The notes under the pieces: model-generated | What the model saw: the letters and a program-made list of their open reading frames with translations, nothing else | The model's database searches: none | What the model was told of the DNA's origin: nothing | Position numbers and translations under genes: made by a program | In this document: positions 49,301 to 57,335 of the stretch, piece by piece | How the letters are laid out: each line of letters opens with the position of its first letter | Position numbering within the stretch: position 1 is the first letter of the stretch | Assembly (NCBI GenBank): GCA_025642075.2 | Contig: JAODUO010000869.1 | Coordinates: forward strand, 182,501 to 246,500 | DNA: 64,000 nucleotides | Origin: Ridgeia piscesae | Lineage: Eukaryota > Annelida > Polychaeta > Sabellida > Siboglinidae | Direction of reading: 5' to 3'

Positions 49301-52300
49301 TGTACGTGCACCTTCTGTCTGTGTACGTAGCACCTTCTGTCTGTGTACGTAGCACCTTCTGTCTGTGTAGTAGCACCTTCTGTCTGTGTACGTAGCACCT
49401 TCTGTCTGTGTACGTAGCACCTTCTGTCTGTGTACGTAGCACCTTCTGTCTGTGTACGTAGCACCTTCTGTCTGTGTACGTAGCACCTTCTGTCTGTGTA
49501 CGTAGCACCTTCTGTCTGTGTACGTAGCACCTTCTGTCTGTGTACGTAGCACCTTCTGTCTGTGTACGTAGCACCTTCTGTCTGTGTACGTAGCACCTTC
49601 TGTCTGTGTAGTAGCACCTTCTGTCTGTGTACGTAGCACCTTCTGTCTGTGTACGTAGCACCTTGTGTCTGTGTACGTAGCACCTTGTGTCTGTGTACGT
49701 AGCACCTTCTGTCTGTGTACGTAGCACCTTCTGTCTGTGTACGTAGCACCTTCTGTCTGTGTACGTAGCACCTTCTGTCTGTGTATGTAGCACCTTCTGT
49801 CTGTGTACGTAGCACCAGCAGGAGGATGGCATCTTGCTACTGCTAGTGGCTAACACTGCTTCATCTCTGTACTTAACATGGCCCTGCACTAGTTTCCTGA
49901 CATACAACCTGATACCTTCATCGTAATCTTAAAACTTTATTCAACAACGGCTATCAGATGACCTTGGTAACTAAATTGAAGAAGAATTTAATGCCTTCCA
50001 GAAAATTTATGTTTCCAGTTACATCCTTTAAACTCTGAGGTTCAGTAGGTAACTAGGTATGAGAGGTTGTCTTTCTTTTATTATTTTCCTGGTGGAATTA
50101 ACAGTTAGAGTTAATCAGCTTTCAAGTACTTTTGTGGTAATTTTCTTAAGAACAAATTTTCAATAAACTCGCACACAAAAATATTTGATCTGGTTGAAAA
50201 GCTTTGTTTCCCTTGTGTTTGGATTTATATCGGGCCAGAGAAGAATGATGTACTTGACATTGCACATGTCATAAACACTGTCATGGTGAATTCAATACAT
50301 TTTAGTGCCTGACTCAGACGCCCACCGGATTCATTGACATGTCCCACAAGTTGCACAGTTCATCCTGGAGGCCATCCTCAAGGTCAAGGCCACTGTCAGA
50401 GGTCGGCTTCGCATCCTTGCTCTCGTTTTCGCTGTCAACGGCCTGCACAGATAACATATCTCAATGCCTATCTCGACTTCATTAAGTCAGGTGATCAACT
50501 TATCTGCTGCAATATCATGATATTCCAGACATAAGATCAACAGAAATGTGAAGGTGACAAGTAAATTGCTTTTTACTACATAAATACATAGTTTAAAGGA
50601 CACTGATGCAGCAAGGTTGTCACAAAGAGATAATAATTCTGATGGCAAGTTGACATGGTCACCTTTGGCTTAACAGGACTCCAACTGTTATATGTAAAAT
50701 TTTGTGTACCAGGGTACCCCTTTTGACATAAAATTATTGGTTGATTTTGTGTTTGTATTCTTGGAACCAGGAAGTGAGGGGACGGTCAACTCCACCATGA
50801 CTGACACTACACATTGACCACAACTATGCAAAACAAAACAACCTTTCACACAACATTATTTCAAATGATTAAAAAAGTTGTCTGTAATAAGCTCCCAGTG
50901 GCCTTGGACAAAGTGCTACTTAAAAACATTCATTCTAAGTCTACACGTTTTGCCAGTGTTTGCTGGCAGATATTTACAGAAACGGGTCTAACTGTACACA
51001 AAATGGGCAGAAATATTTGACTGAATTTCGCTACAACATTCTCCTCATTGTACATGAAATGATTTATTTGTTGCATTAGACACGTTATTATATAACTGTT
51101 TATGTTATGATAGTTTCTGAAATGTTACTACAGCTGTACAACTGAAAGAATAAAAATGAAATGTTTAAAAATCTGCATGACTGACATTACCATGGCTGAT
51201 GTTACACTTTGTCCAGTGTTGTTTAATAGCAGATTATCATCATATTGATAAATATGTGATTAAATATAACTGCAATGTCACATCTACATAGTTTACTTAA
51301 ACTTTTAGTTCTGTAAGATTTCTGGTTAATTACCAAAACATTACTATAAATTATAGTTATTAAAATTATGCAAACAAATCAAAACTATTTATTTATTCCC
51401 AATTGTCCTGGTCCTAAGTTCAAACGACATGTTGCATCAGAGATCCACTGACATTATAGTACTTTAGTTCGGTGTTTACCAGGGAAGATATTAGTATATT
51501 ACCAGTACTTGAGACTAAGTTCGAAGGGAGAGAGTTTGACTATTTAGGACAACTAATTGTAACCCCAACAATGGTAGCTATGAAAATAAGAGATATGAAG
51601 GATAATAAATCACCTGGAGTGGATGGGATTCCTCCCAAATTACTATTGGAAATTGTAGAACAAATCAGCATACCGCTTGCAACAGTGTTCAATTTGTCAT
51701 TAGAGGAGGGAATAGTTCTGTTAGAATGGAAAGAAGCAAACATTATACCATTATTTAAAAAAGGTTCGAGAACAAGTCAGAGAACTATAGACCAGTGAGT
51801 TTAACATCGGTGATTTGTAAACTATTAGAAAGACTAATTAAAGATCACCTGGTTGATTTTCTTGTTAAAAATAAATTGATAAACCCATCTCAACATGGGT
51901 TTTTAAAAGCGAGGTCATGCTTAACCCATTAGACCCCAGCCGGTTAAATTGACTAGTGCTCCTGTTCCCCAAGCTGCAGCCACTGATTTCACCAGTTTGG
52001 GGTGCTTGCAGATTTTAAGCTGTATCTTCAAAACTACTGATTTTCTATAATTGCAAGTTGTGTTTATTTTAATGTTCATTTAATTATCTTTAAATTGGTG
52101 TAACTTTGGTGTATGTTGGTAAAACATATGTTGTTATATATAGGTGACAAACATAGAACATTACTATTCTGGACAACAATACAGTAGAATATATCATGTT
52201 TTATTCACATAAAATGTATTATATTGTTCTATTTACACATGCTCTGCCTTGTTTAGATATGGTACTATGTAAATCAGTTCATTTTGTCTGGATATGGACA

Positions 52301-54996
52301 GGAAACACAGCTTTGCAAGACTTCTATCTTGGTTGTCATCATCCTATATGCGACTTCTGTGTCATGCCAATGTGTATGTTGACATTGTGATCACTGGTAT
52401 TTTGACACCTGAAACAACGAAATGTCAACCATTAGGAAAATTGGCAATGTTACCTAATGATTTGTTATAATAAAACACCTAATTTTCATTTATAAACACA
52501 TAATCAACAGTTTCGGTGCTGAAAACCCGACTACTGGTCACCCAACCTGTACAACGAAACATAAACAAAGCTCCGATCATTCATTTTATCGCTCATTCAG
52601 TTGTATTTCGTACGTAATGTAAACTTACCTTCAGTTCAATGCAAGAAGTGTCCAATCCAACGATATATAAGCACAAACTTAATCAGTAGTAACCAGATAC
52701 GATGTCCAAGGCGCCGCCATTTTTGAAGGTCCACAGATGATGAACTTCAATCACGAAAAACTCAAAAAAATTCAATGCAAACCCATGTCAAAATTACCCA
52801 GGATTCATAGCTGAGATATCAAAGAATCAGTGGGAATTAGTCTCTTAAGTATCCGCAAGATGGGGCCACCGTTAGAGGCTTTATCTCCGCCGGACGCTTT
52901 CGGGCGCTCTGGGGAGGAGACACCCGGGCGCTTTTGGACGCGTGGGGTCTAATGGGTTAACAAATATGTTATGTTTTTTGGAAGATGTCACAAAGTGGCT
53001 AGATGAGGGATCACCAGTAGATATAATCTACTTAGATTTTAAAAAAGCCTTTGACAAAGTGCCACACCAAAGACTACTACTTAAACTAAAGGCCCATGGC
53101 ATAGGAAATGGAATGATCAAGTGGATAGAAAAATGGCTTATTGATAGAAGACAAAGAGTAGTAGTTGATGGGGAGGTTTCAAACTGGAAAGCGGTTTTGA
53201 GTGGAGTACCGCAGGGATCAGTACTGGGACCTATTTTATTCTTAATATATATCAATGATTTGGATGATGACATAACAAGCAAGGTGTTGAAGTTTGCGGA
53301 CGACACAAAAGTGTTTAGGAAAATTAAAAGTGATGCAGATAGACAGCATTTACAAGATGATCTTAATAAGTTGATAGAATGGTCTGAGAAGTGGCAAATG
53401 CTGTTTAATTTTGGAAAGTGTAAGTGCCTTCACACAGGACATGGGAATGAAGATGCACAATATACAATGGGTGATACTGTACTAAATACTACCTTAAAGG
53501 AAAAGGACTTAGGGTTAACTATTAGTGCTGACATGAAGGTATCAGAGCAGTGTGGAATTGCAGCAGCGAAGGGAAACCAAATTCTTGGATTAATTAGGCG
53601 AAATATAGTGTACAAAGAAAAAGAACTAATAATACCGCTGTATAAAACAATAGTTAGGCCTCACTTAGAATATTGTATACAAGCATGGAGGCCATATCGC
53701 AAGAAGGATATTGATATGCTAGAAAGAGTACAAAGGAGAGCAACCAAAATGATACCAAAACTCAGGAATATTAGTTATGAAATGCGTCTAAAAGAATGTG
53801 GTTTAACAACACTAGAAACCAGAAGATTGAGAGGAGATCAGATTGAGGTGTTTAAAATATTGAATGGATATGAAAATATTGACAGAAATATTTTTCACAG
53901 TCAAGGAAGAGAGAAGGACTAGAGGACATGGAGTTACATTAGCAAAGAAGCAGTGTAGACTAGGTATTAGAAAATTTTCATTTTCACAAAGAACAGTAAA
54001 CGAATGGAACAGATTATCAGCTGATTGTGTAGGTGCTAGTAGTGTTAATATATTTAAAAATAAAATCGACATATACCTAAGAAGGGCAGGGTATACTTAG
54101 ATAGATAGGTTGGACTCTCGATAAGCCAAATGGCTTCCTAGTCCACCTGCCATCTAGAGTTGAATCTCTAGGTGACAATCTTGTTAAATCTTGTTAAATC
54201 TTGTTAAATCTTGTTAAATCTTGTTAAATTATAATTGGTTCAACAATTGGTAAAAACTGGCAATTTATCTTTTCCTTGCTAAGTCTATGAGTAATTATCA
54301 CATGATGATTGTCACAAAAGAAAACAAAATTATTGAATATATATTTGCATTGTACATTACAGCTAGTTGCAATGTAAATTATGTATCTTACATAGTTAGT
54401 TTGTTCATTTGTCTACAGATATATATAAATATTTCAATCAGATCATTTACAATGATAAATGATCATGTATGTGGCAATGTCAAATTGTGTCATATGGAAG
54501 GACTCTGAAGTGGACATCACTTTGTAGTAGATTCAAACACGTCTCCTACCCCTTCCATTTACAATCATCAACACCATCAACACACTCAGGGTAAGACAAT
54601 ATCAGAAGCATATCATTTTGAATTTAAGGAAACTAAATACATGTATAAAGAAAGGACCTGTACTGAAAAGCAAGTCTAGCTTACCCCTGAGTAATTAAGA
54701 GACCAGGTGTGTATCTTCTCAGCTCTCACCTGTATCAACTTCATGAGGGTGGTAAACAGCCAGTGTTTGCTGAAGACTGTCCCTCCAATGTTGTCTGCAT
54801 CCAGAATCCTCTCCTTCAGCAGCTCTGGGGGAGGTTCAGGGTTGCGATCTTTCCCGCCGCACTGGAGCGGGCCATTTGAGTTCTCTCCATCGCTATCCGT
54901 CTGTGATGTGTCAGTGGCGCCATCTGATGTGTGCTTCACCTCGTCCGTGTGCTGCTCCGGGTGGCTGCTACTGGTACTACTCACAATGTCAGTCAT
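31089..54996 (-). CDS. SAAL1: SAAL1 orthologue (serum amyloid A-like 1), 11-exon model, 585 residues
   Basis: Joined from 54996-54730, 50442-50326, 48566-48483, 42853-42774, 42320-42261, 39536-39421, 39157-39034, 38824-38742, 36621-36454, 32137-31752 and 31361-31089. Intron phases are 0,0,0,2,2,1,2,1,1,0, all matching; total 1,758 nt with one stop. Diagnostic stretches are IGGTVFSKHWLF (residues about 70-81), ELCNLWDMSMN, EVVSFLQDF, EICVGILGNMAC, PTLIELTRLL, SSTNNDLLRNL, LEAIKQVRTQ and HILQLVSTCETGIHAIV, which follow vertebrate SAAL1 in order. The family is all-helical and ARM-like; in mammals (also SPACIA1) it promotes fibroblast proliferation. Human SAAL1 is about 474 residues; the extra length here is mostly a charged insert in exon 10. 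The identification comes from memory of the family. Confidence 0.92.
31752..32137 (-). CDS. SAAL1: SAAL1 exon 10 (with charged insert)
   Basis: Residues 367-495; acceptor GTATTTGCAG, donor TCTCAG|GTGTGC (phase 0). It begins FQLMRCSLKILEVLTQKQ, then about 80 residues of low-complexity charged sequence (RRRRSRK, then Glu/Gly/Lys-rich EGERKGEGDGEGRGD), and ends in a predicted helix EMLREVVRNLLVEMVSVL. The charged part is absent from vertebrate SAAL1 as I remember it. Confidence 0.82.
32158..35515. repeat. 39 bp minisatellite in SAAL1 intron 9, about 86 copies
   Basis: The + strand unit contains GTGTCAGTGTTGTTGAAGGT and GGTGTGAG(A/T)GG(T/C)AGTG; variants include GGTAATAGTGG. The + strand is G/T-rich with almost no C. 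It begins only about 20 nt from exon 10. Since 39 is divisible by three, both strands stay open for hundreds of codons. An irregular stretch with indels lies at 33960-34510. Confidence 0.97.
35846..36119. repeat. 27 bp minisatellite in SAAL1 intron 9, about 10 copies
   Basis: Unit GGGGCC(G/A)ATGTAATCCTGCC plus ACCTCAC, near-perfect. The A/G variants alternate in the middle of the array. A single related piece (GTGCTGCCACCTCATGGAGCC) occurs near 36367. Confidence 0.95.
36454..36621 (-). CDS. SAAL1: SAAL1 exon 9
   Basis: Residues 311-366; acceptor TTTGTTACAG, donor AAGTCAG|GTACCA (phase 1). It encodes DYAGMLCDITQQYLVTLCSD, then VLVVCGRERGIGSAISILCA and WTDRLTLLK. Its 5' half with the acceptor is duplicated immediately upstream (36641-36727). 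Confidence 0.88.
36558..36760. repeat. Short tandem duplication covering the SAAL1 exon 9 acceptor
   Basis: Segments starting TCATCAGA at 36558, 36644 and 36727 are direct repeats, spaced 86 and 83 bp. The first contains the 5' half of exon 9 and its acceptor. The second is a diverged copy (TACATGATGTCACGCAGC against TGTGTGATATCACACAGC) that keeps the acceptor CATAGTCAACTGTAACAAA. The third is partial. Confidence 0.85.
37023..38750. repeat. 37 bp minisatellite at the SAAL1 exon 8 donor, about 46 copies
   Basis: The + strand unit is ACAGAGACACGTACCTATTG followed by CAGGGGCTTGAGGGGCC. On the - strand each unit carries GCAATAG|GTACGTGTCTCTG, identical to the exon 8 end and its donor. Variants with CACAAAAAGACA and TTTGAAGGACC are confined to the part nearest the exon (38190-38690). 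A scrambled patch lies at 38120-38180. Confidence 0.97.
38742..38824 (-). CDS. SAAL1: SAAL1 exon 8
   Basis: Residues 283-310; acceptor CTGTTGGCCAG, donor CAATAG|GTACGT (phase 1). It encodes FDMFLHILQLVSTCETGIHA. The exon end GCAATAG and its donor recur in each 37 bp unit of the next intron. Confidence 0.9.
39034..39157 (-). CDS. SAAL1: SAAL1 exon 7
   Basis: Residues 242-282; acceptor TTTTCTTACAG, donor GTCAG|GTAGGG (phase 2). It encodes DLLRNLAEFVDKVMDIDEE and LVQALLEAIKQV. It is shorter than in vertebrates, where a proline/glutamate-rich loop interrupts this segment. Confidence 0.9.
39421..39536 (-). CDS. SAAL1: SAAL1 exon 6
   Basis: Residues 203-241. Acceptor TTGTTGTAG, donor CAACA|GTGAGT (phase 1). 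It encodes LLRVCVSMETALNTWTTAI and then ASILFILQSSTN. The first 40 or so bases and the acceptor are repeated upstream in every unit of the 57 bp array. The start at 39536 is chosen because only this copy leads into non-repeated coding sequence, but further in-frame acceptors exist at 39593, 39650 and 39707. Confidence 0.85.
39494..42085. repeat. 57 bp minisatellite at the SAAL1 exon 6 acceptor, plus a shortened derivative
   Basis: From 39494 to about 40420 the unit is 57 bp (two or three units are 58): GCAGTCTACAACAAACACAT, GTCTTCACTGCTGTCTCCGT and GGACACACACACCCGCA. From about 40420 to 42085 the middle part is lost and 29-37 bp units remain, with variable CA length (CAGTCTACAACAAACACACA). 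The - strand of every unit keeps TTTGTTGTAG|ACTGCTGCGG, the exon 6 acceptor and start. The zone 40500-41060 is irregular. Confidence 0.95.
42261..42320 (-). CDS. SAAL1: SAAL1 exon 5
   Basis: 60 nt, residues 183-202. Acceptor GTCTGATTTCAG, donor CGAG|GTAAGT, phase 2 both sides. A leucine-rich helix ELLLLLLESPDVPTLIELT corresponds to the vertebrate segment with DPPTLLETSRLL. Confidence 0.9.
42774..42853 (-). CDS. SAAL1: SAAL1 exon 4
   Basis: Residues 157-182 plus two bases; acceptor GATTTTGCTGCAG, donor CTTGT|GTATGT (phase 2). It encodes EICVGILGNMACNEQACKEI, the best-conserved SAAL1 block. Only 80 nt long, it could be missed by open-frame searches. Confidence 0.92.
43082..48500. repeat. 62 bp minisatellite at the SAAL1 exon 3 donor, about 87 copies
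   Basis: The + strand unit contains CCTACCCCTGACACTCACCG, TAGCCCTGGTAGCCCCACCC and TTCACCTTGTACCCCAACTC. On the - strand each holds CAGGGCTACG|GTGAGTGTC, the end of exon 3 and its donor. Variants: TAGCCCTGGTAG, TAGCCCTGGGAG or TAGACCTGAGAG; CCACCTCAC or CCAACTCAC. Blocks of the same variant order recur at about 43.7-44.2, 45.86-46.3 and 46.97-47.45 kb, showing segmental duplication inside the array. Confidence 0.97.
48483..48566 (-). CDS. SAAL1: SAAL1 exon 3
   Basis: Residues 129-156 (EVVSFLQDFKAVDILTGVIA...). Acceptor ATTTCTTTCAG. Donor CTACG|GTGAGT, phase 0. The last bases of the exon plus this donor form the first unit of the 62 bp array that fills the following intron. Confidence 0.9.
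48575..48835. repeat. Irregular GACACA/ATGACA repeat in SAAL1 intron 2
   Basis: Loose repetition of GACACATnATGACACAGTGnC with variable spacing, directly upstream (- strand) of the exon 3 acceptor. Too degenerate for a fixed unit length. Confidence 0.6.
49094..49820. repeat. 22 bp minisatellite in SAAL1 intron 2, about 33 copies
   Basis: Unit CACCTTCTGTCTGTGTACGT plus AG. Three copies lack a few bases (about 49287-49316, 49368, 49610), and a CACCTTGTGT variant occurs twice near 49665-49695. Open frames here are repeat artefacts. Confidence 0.97.
50326..50442 (-). CDS. SAAL1: SAAL1 exon 2
   Basis: Residues 90-128, acceptor TTATCTGTGCAG, donor TCCG|GTGGGC, phase 0 both sides. An acidic linker leads to DELCNLWDMSMNP, the conserved start of the helical core. 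Confidence 0.88.
51460..51920 (+). pseudogene. LINE reverse transcriptase, N-terminal part (frameshifted)
   Basis: Contains MKDNKSPGVDGIPPKLL and WKEANIIPLFKKGSR, the common RT fingers motifs. A one-base loss at about 51770 then shifts the frame. In the next frame it reads ENYRPVSLTSVICKLLERLI and ends HGFLKARSCL at the insertion point. Confidence 0.85.
51921..52960. mobile_element. piggyBac-like non-autonomous element (about 1.03 kb) with TTAA target duplication
   Basis: TTAA at 51921-51924 and 52957-52960 flank a 1,032 bp segment with 14 bp inverted ends, CCCATTAGACCCCA at the left and TGGGGTCTAATGGG at the right. TTAA duplication is the signature of the piggyBac superfamily. No transposase frame is present, so it is MITE-like. 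The LINE coding frame is uninterrupted when the segment and one TTAA are disregarded, which shows that it inserted into the LINE. Confidence 0.85.
52961..53922 (+). pseudogene. LINE reverse transcriptase, catalytic part
   Basis: Resumes after the insertion with NMLCFLEDVTKWLDEG. Motifs follow in order: DIIYLDFKKAFDKVPHQRLL, the SGVPQGSVLGPILF turn at about 53200-53240, and the catalytic FADD at 53293-53304. Later come KWQMLFNFGKCK, KEKDLGLTI and the post-RT RPHLEYCIQAW. A one-base loss in a T run near 53890 diverts the frame to an early stop. Confidence 0.9.
53880..54100 (+). pseudogene. LINE C-terminal end after the second frameshift
   Basis: Continues the element in another frame: RRTRGHGVTLAKKQCRLG, FSFSQRTVNEWNRLSA, FKNKIDIYLRRAGYT, then TAG. 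The R-x5-FSQR-x2-N-x-WN-L pattern is the usual C-terminal signature of this LINE group. Confidence 0.85.
54233..54729. other. SAAL1 intron 1, proximal part, nothing recognised
   Basis: AT-rich sequence between the LINE 3' tail and exon 1. No motif of note. Confidence 0.4.
54730..54996 (-). CDS. SAAL1: SAAL1 exon 1 (start codon, N-terminus)
   Basis: Residues 1-89. ATG at 54996-54994 is chosen because the serine/acidic leader then runs into DRNPEPPPE and IGGTVFSKHWLF, both near the N-terminus in vertebrate SAAL1. A possible acceptor (TTTCTAG at 55010-55016) lies just upstream, so a separate 5' UTR exon is likely. Donor ACAG|GTGAGA, phase 0. Confidence 0.88.
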
Positions 54997-55016
54997 TTGT
55001 GTTTCTGTGCTAGAAA

Positions 55017-56890
55017 CAGAAAAAAGTTGCACATAAATTAATGAGCTGTTTATTTTAATGGTAATATGCATATGTTGGTTATTATGTTAACATAATTATT
55101 TCATAAACCATAAATAATAATTAATGTGACACCGACACATTAGTAATGCAATCAAATTTGGGGTAACAGCATCAAGTCATCCACTTCAAGTATGTTACTG
55201 TTACTTTAACAAATTTGTCATCAAGCATTGATCTAATTGTAATAGTAAACCCTTCAGCCTGCATTTAATCAACAGAATTTTACACATACAGGTGTATATG
55301 GAAAAACATGCTTAAAGCTGCATAATATATAATTTTTCCTTTTTGGTAAATATTCAAATTGTCACATCTATAACCATGCAGTAAACAATCCAGTGAACCT
55401 AAGGTATTAAAATGTTAAATTTATACACACATTTTTAGCAACATTATTTGTCGACAAAATCACAAGCATGTGTTCGGATACACATGTATATGCAGAAGTT
55501 AAATATCACTTGTCCAACAGATAAGTAGTTGACCCATAGCCTTATATAGTGACCTGTCCACATGTCACTTGGATGGGTAAAAGCCGTTTTGGATAGGTCG
55601 AAATATCACTTGACAGGTGGTGGATGGGTAAAAAATGATCAACAAGAGATCAACCAAAATCATAGATATTGAAAAGGGGTGTTACATGTGTGTTTATTGT
55701 TTATTTCAATTGACTTGTGTCCGTTGTATGTGAGTTTAAAAAACGTGTGTACCAAACAAATTGCGACTGGACACAAATTTGACCTTGCGTAAAGCCCTGG
55801 TGTAAGCCTTCCTTCACAACCCTACAAACATTGACAATTGAAGACATATGTAGCACATGCTGGCTAGGTTTGTTTTTAATTGAACCTAAAAAAACATTGC
55901 CCACAAAACTTTGAGGAGGCTCCTTTAATGTGTGTATATGAAACATGTTAAACATTGCTTTCATATTCTGTCCAGTTTGGCCTGTGGTAAATTTGCAAGC
56001 TGGTCAATACTGCTCCAGTTGGCCTGGTCAGTTACATACACAGCTGGCTGCATTACTGACCACTGCCTATGACCACTGTCAGTACTGATCACACCACAGG
56101 AGTGACCACTGCAGCAGTACCAGGATTCAGAAACCTGTCTACACACCTTGCCTGCATTCACTTCATATTTCATCCTGTTATCTCAAGTAAAACTGGAGAA
56201 TGGAATTTCTTGGTTCCATCCATGATAAAACAGTGTTAATTACTACATAATTTGTAATAAATTATATTAGTATTATTAAAAATACTCACAAAATGTTGCA
56301 TTTAATTGTAATTGCTAAACCATTATATTATGACATTCCTTTTTATTTTGCAATACCGCATTCAGGTGCACCATGAACAAGACTGCATAACTTGTGCAGA
56401 GTTAGCAGGAGAGATTTACGTGATAGATTTACTAGGGTACTTGAGCGGCACGTGTAACCGCATAACTCTGAAACCAGTTCATTCCAGTTTCTACTGAGCT
56501 TATTTCTGGTCAAACAATCAGCGATATCTCCATGGCAGTTCTAATATAAGGCAGTTGTAACTAGTTATTTATGAGCACCAAACTGGCATTTCACAGTTAG
56601 TTTACGAGACCACACGATGTTGTAGCTATTAAAACATGCCAAAAGACCCCTTTCAAACAAACACTCCAGAGAGCTAACATAACACAGGACAGTGGGTGAG
56701 AACGGGTTCATTTCAATCATGGACCACCAAACATGGAGAAAACTAAATAAATGAAATGTTCACTCTACAGTATGACTAAATATACGTGTAATAATTGTGT
56801 CGCTGAGATGAGGCAACAGTACAGAAGCCATGTGGTGTCTATGGCTCTAAACAAGGGCAATATAATATCAACAAATGCAGGAAACTGTGT
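55017..56890. other. Upstream of SAAL1 exon 1, no gene seen
   Basis: AT-rich and low in CpG, so it looks like intron (between an unseen 5' UTR exon and exon 1) and not like a promoter. Open frames at 55701-55964 and 55961-56173 (- strand) have no recognisable family. Confidence 0.35.
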
Positions 56891-56894
56891 AATG

Positions 56895-57335
56895 TATAGT
56901 TGTGATATCTATTTTCACATGGCCAAAGAAAACACGTATGAGCTGTGATATCTATCTTCACATGACTAAAGAGAACATGTATGACCTGTGATATCTATCT
57001 TCGCATGATTAAAGAGAACATGTATGAGCTATGATATCTATTTTCACATGACCAAAGAGAATATATATGAGCTGTGATATCTATCTTCACATGACTAAAG
57101 AGAACACATATGAGCTGTGATATCTATCTTCACGTGACTAAAGATATCACGTATGAGCTGTGATATCTATCTTCACAAGACTAAAGAGATCACGTATGAA
57201 CTGTAATATATATTTTCACGACTAAAGAAAACACGTATGAGCTGTGGTATCTATTTTCACATGACTAAAGAAAACATGTATGAGCTGTGATATCTATCTT
57301 CACATAACTAAAGAGAACACGTATGAGCTGTGATC
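56895..57335. repeat. 43 bp degenerate minisatellite, about 10 copies
   Basis: Unit GAGCTGTGATATCTATCTTC then ACATGACTAAAGAGAACA(T/C)GTAT. Copies differ at many sites, so this is an older array than the others in the window. Confidence 0.88.

Larger units (their letters stand above)
51455..54232 (+). mobile_element. 5'-truncated CR1/L2-like LINE, antisense in SAAL1 intron 1
   Basis: It starts abruptly inside the endonuclease-RT linker (YFSSVFTRED at 51460) and keeps the RT domain and C-terminus up to TAG at 54098-54100. A 3' UTR follows with a small inverted repeat (AAGCCAAATGGCTTCCTAGTCC). The end is five copies of TTGTTAAATC at about 54180-54230; short tandem 3' tails are typical of CR1/L2-type elements. 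The reading frame is broken by two single-base losses and by the element at 51925-52956. A truncated 5' end is the usual product of LINE insertion. Confidence 0.85.

Noticed and set aside
49821..49907. Possible SAAL1 exon next to the 22 bp array (ends GCTAC|GTACAC)
   Set aside because: Tempting because other arrays touch donors, but exons 2 and 3 join directly in phase and follow the conserved protein without a gap, and the acceptor context is poor.
36454..50442. CRISPR-like repeat/spacer arrays
   Set aside because: The arrays are head-to-tail repeats without unique spacers, in a eukaryotic intron context.
50814..51020. 68-codon + strand frame in SAAL1 intron 1
   Set aside because: AT-rich, no recognisable domain, no splice context; treated as chance.
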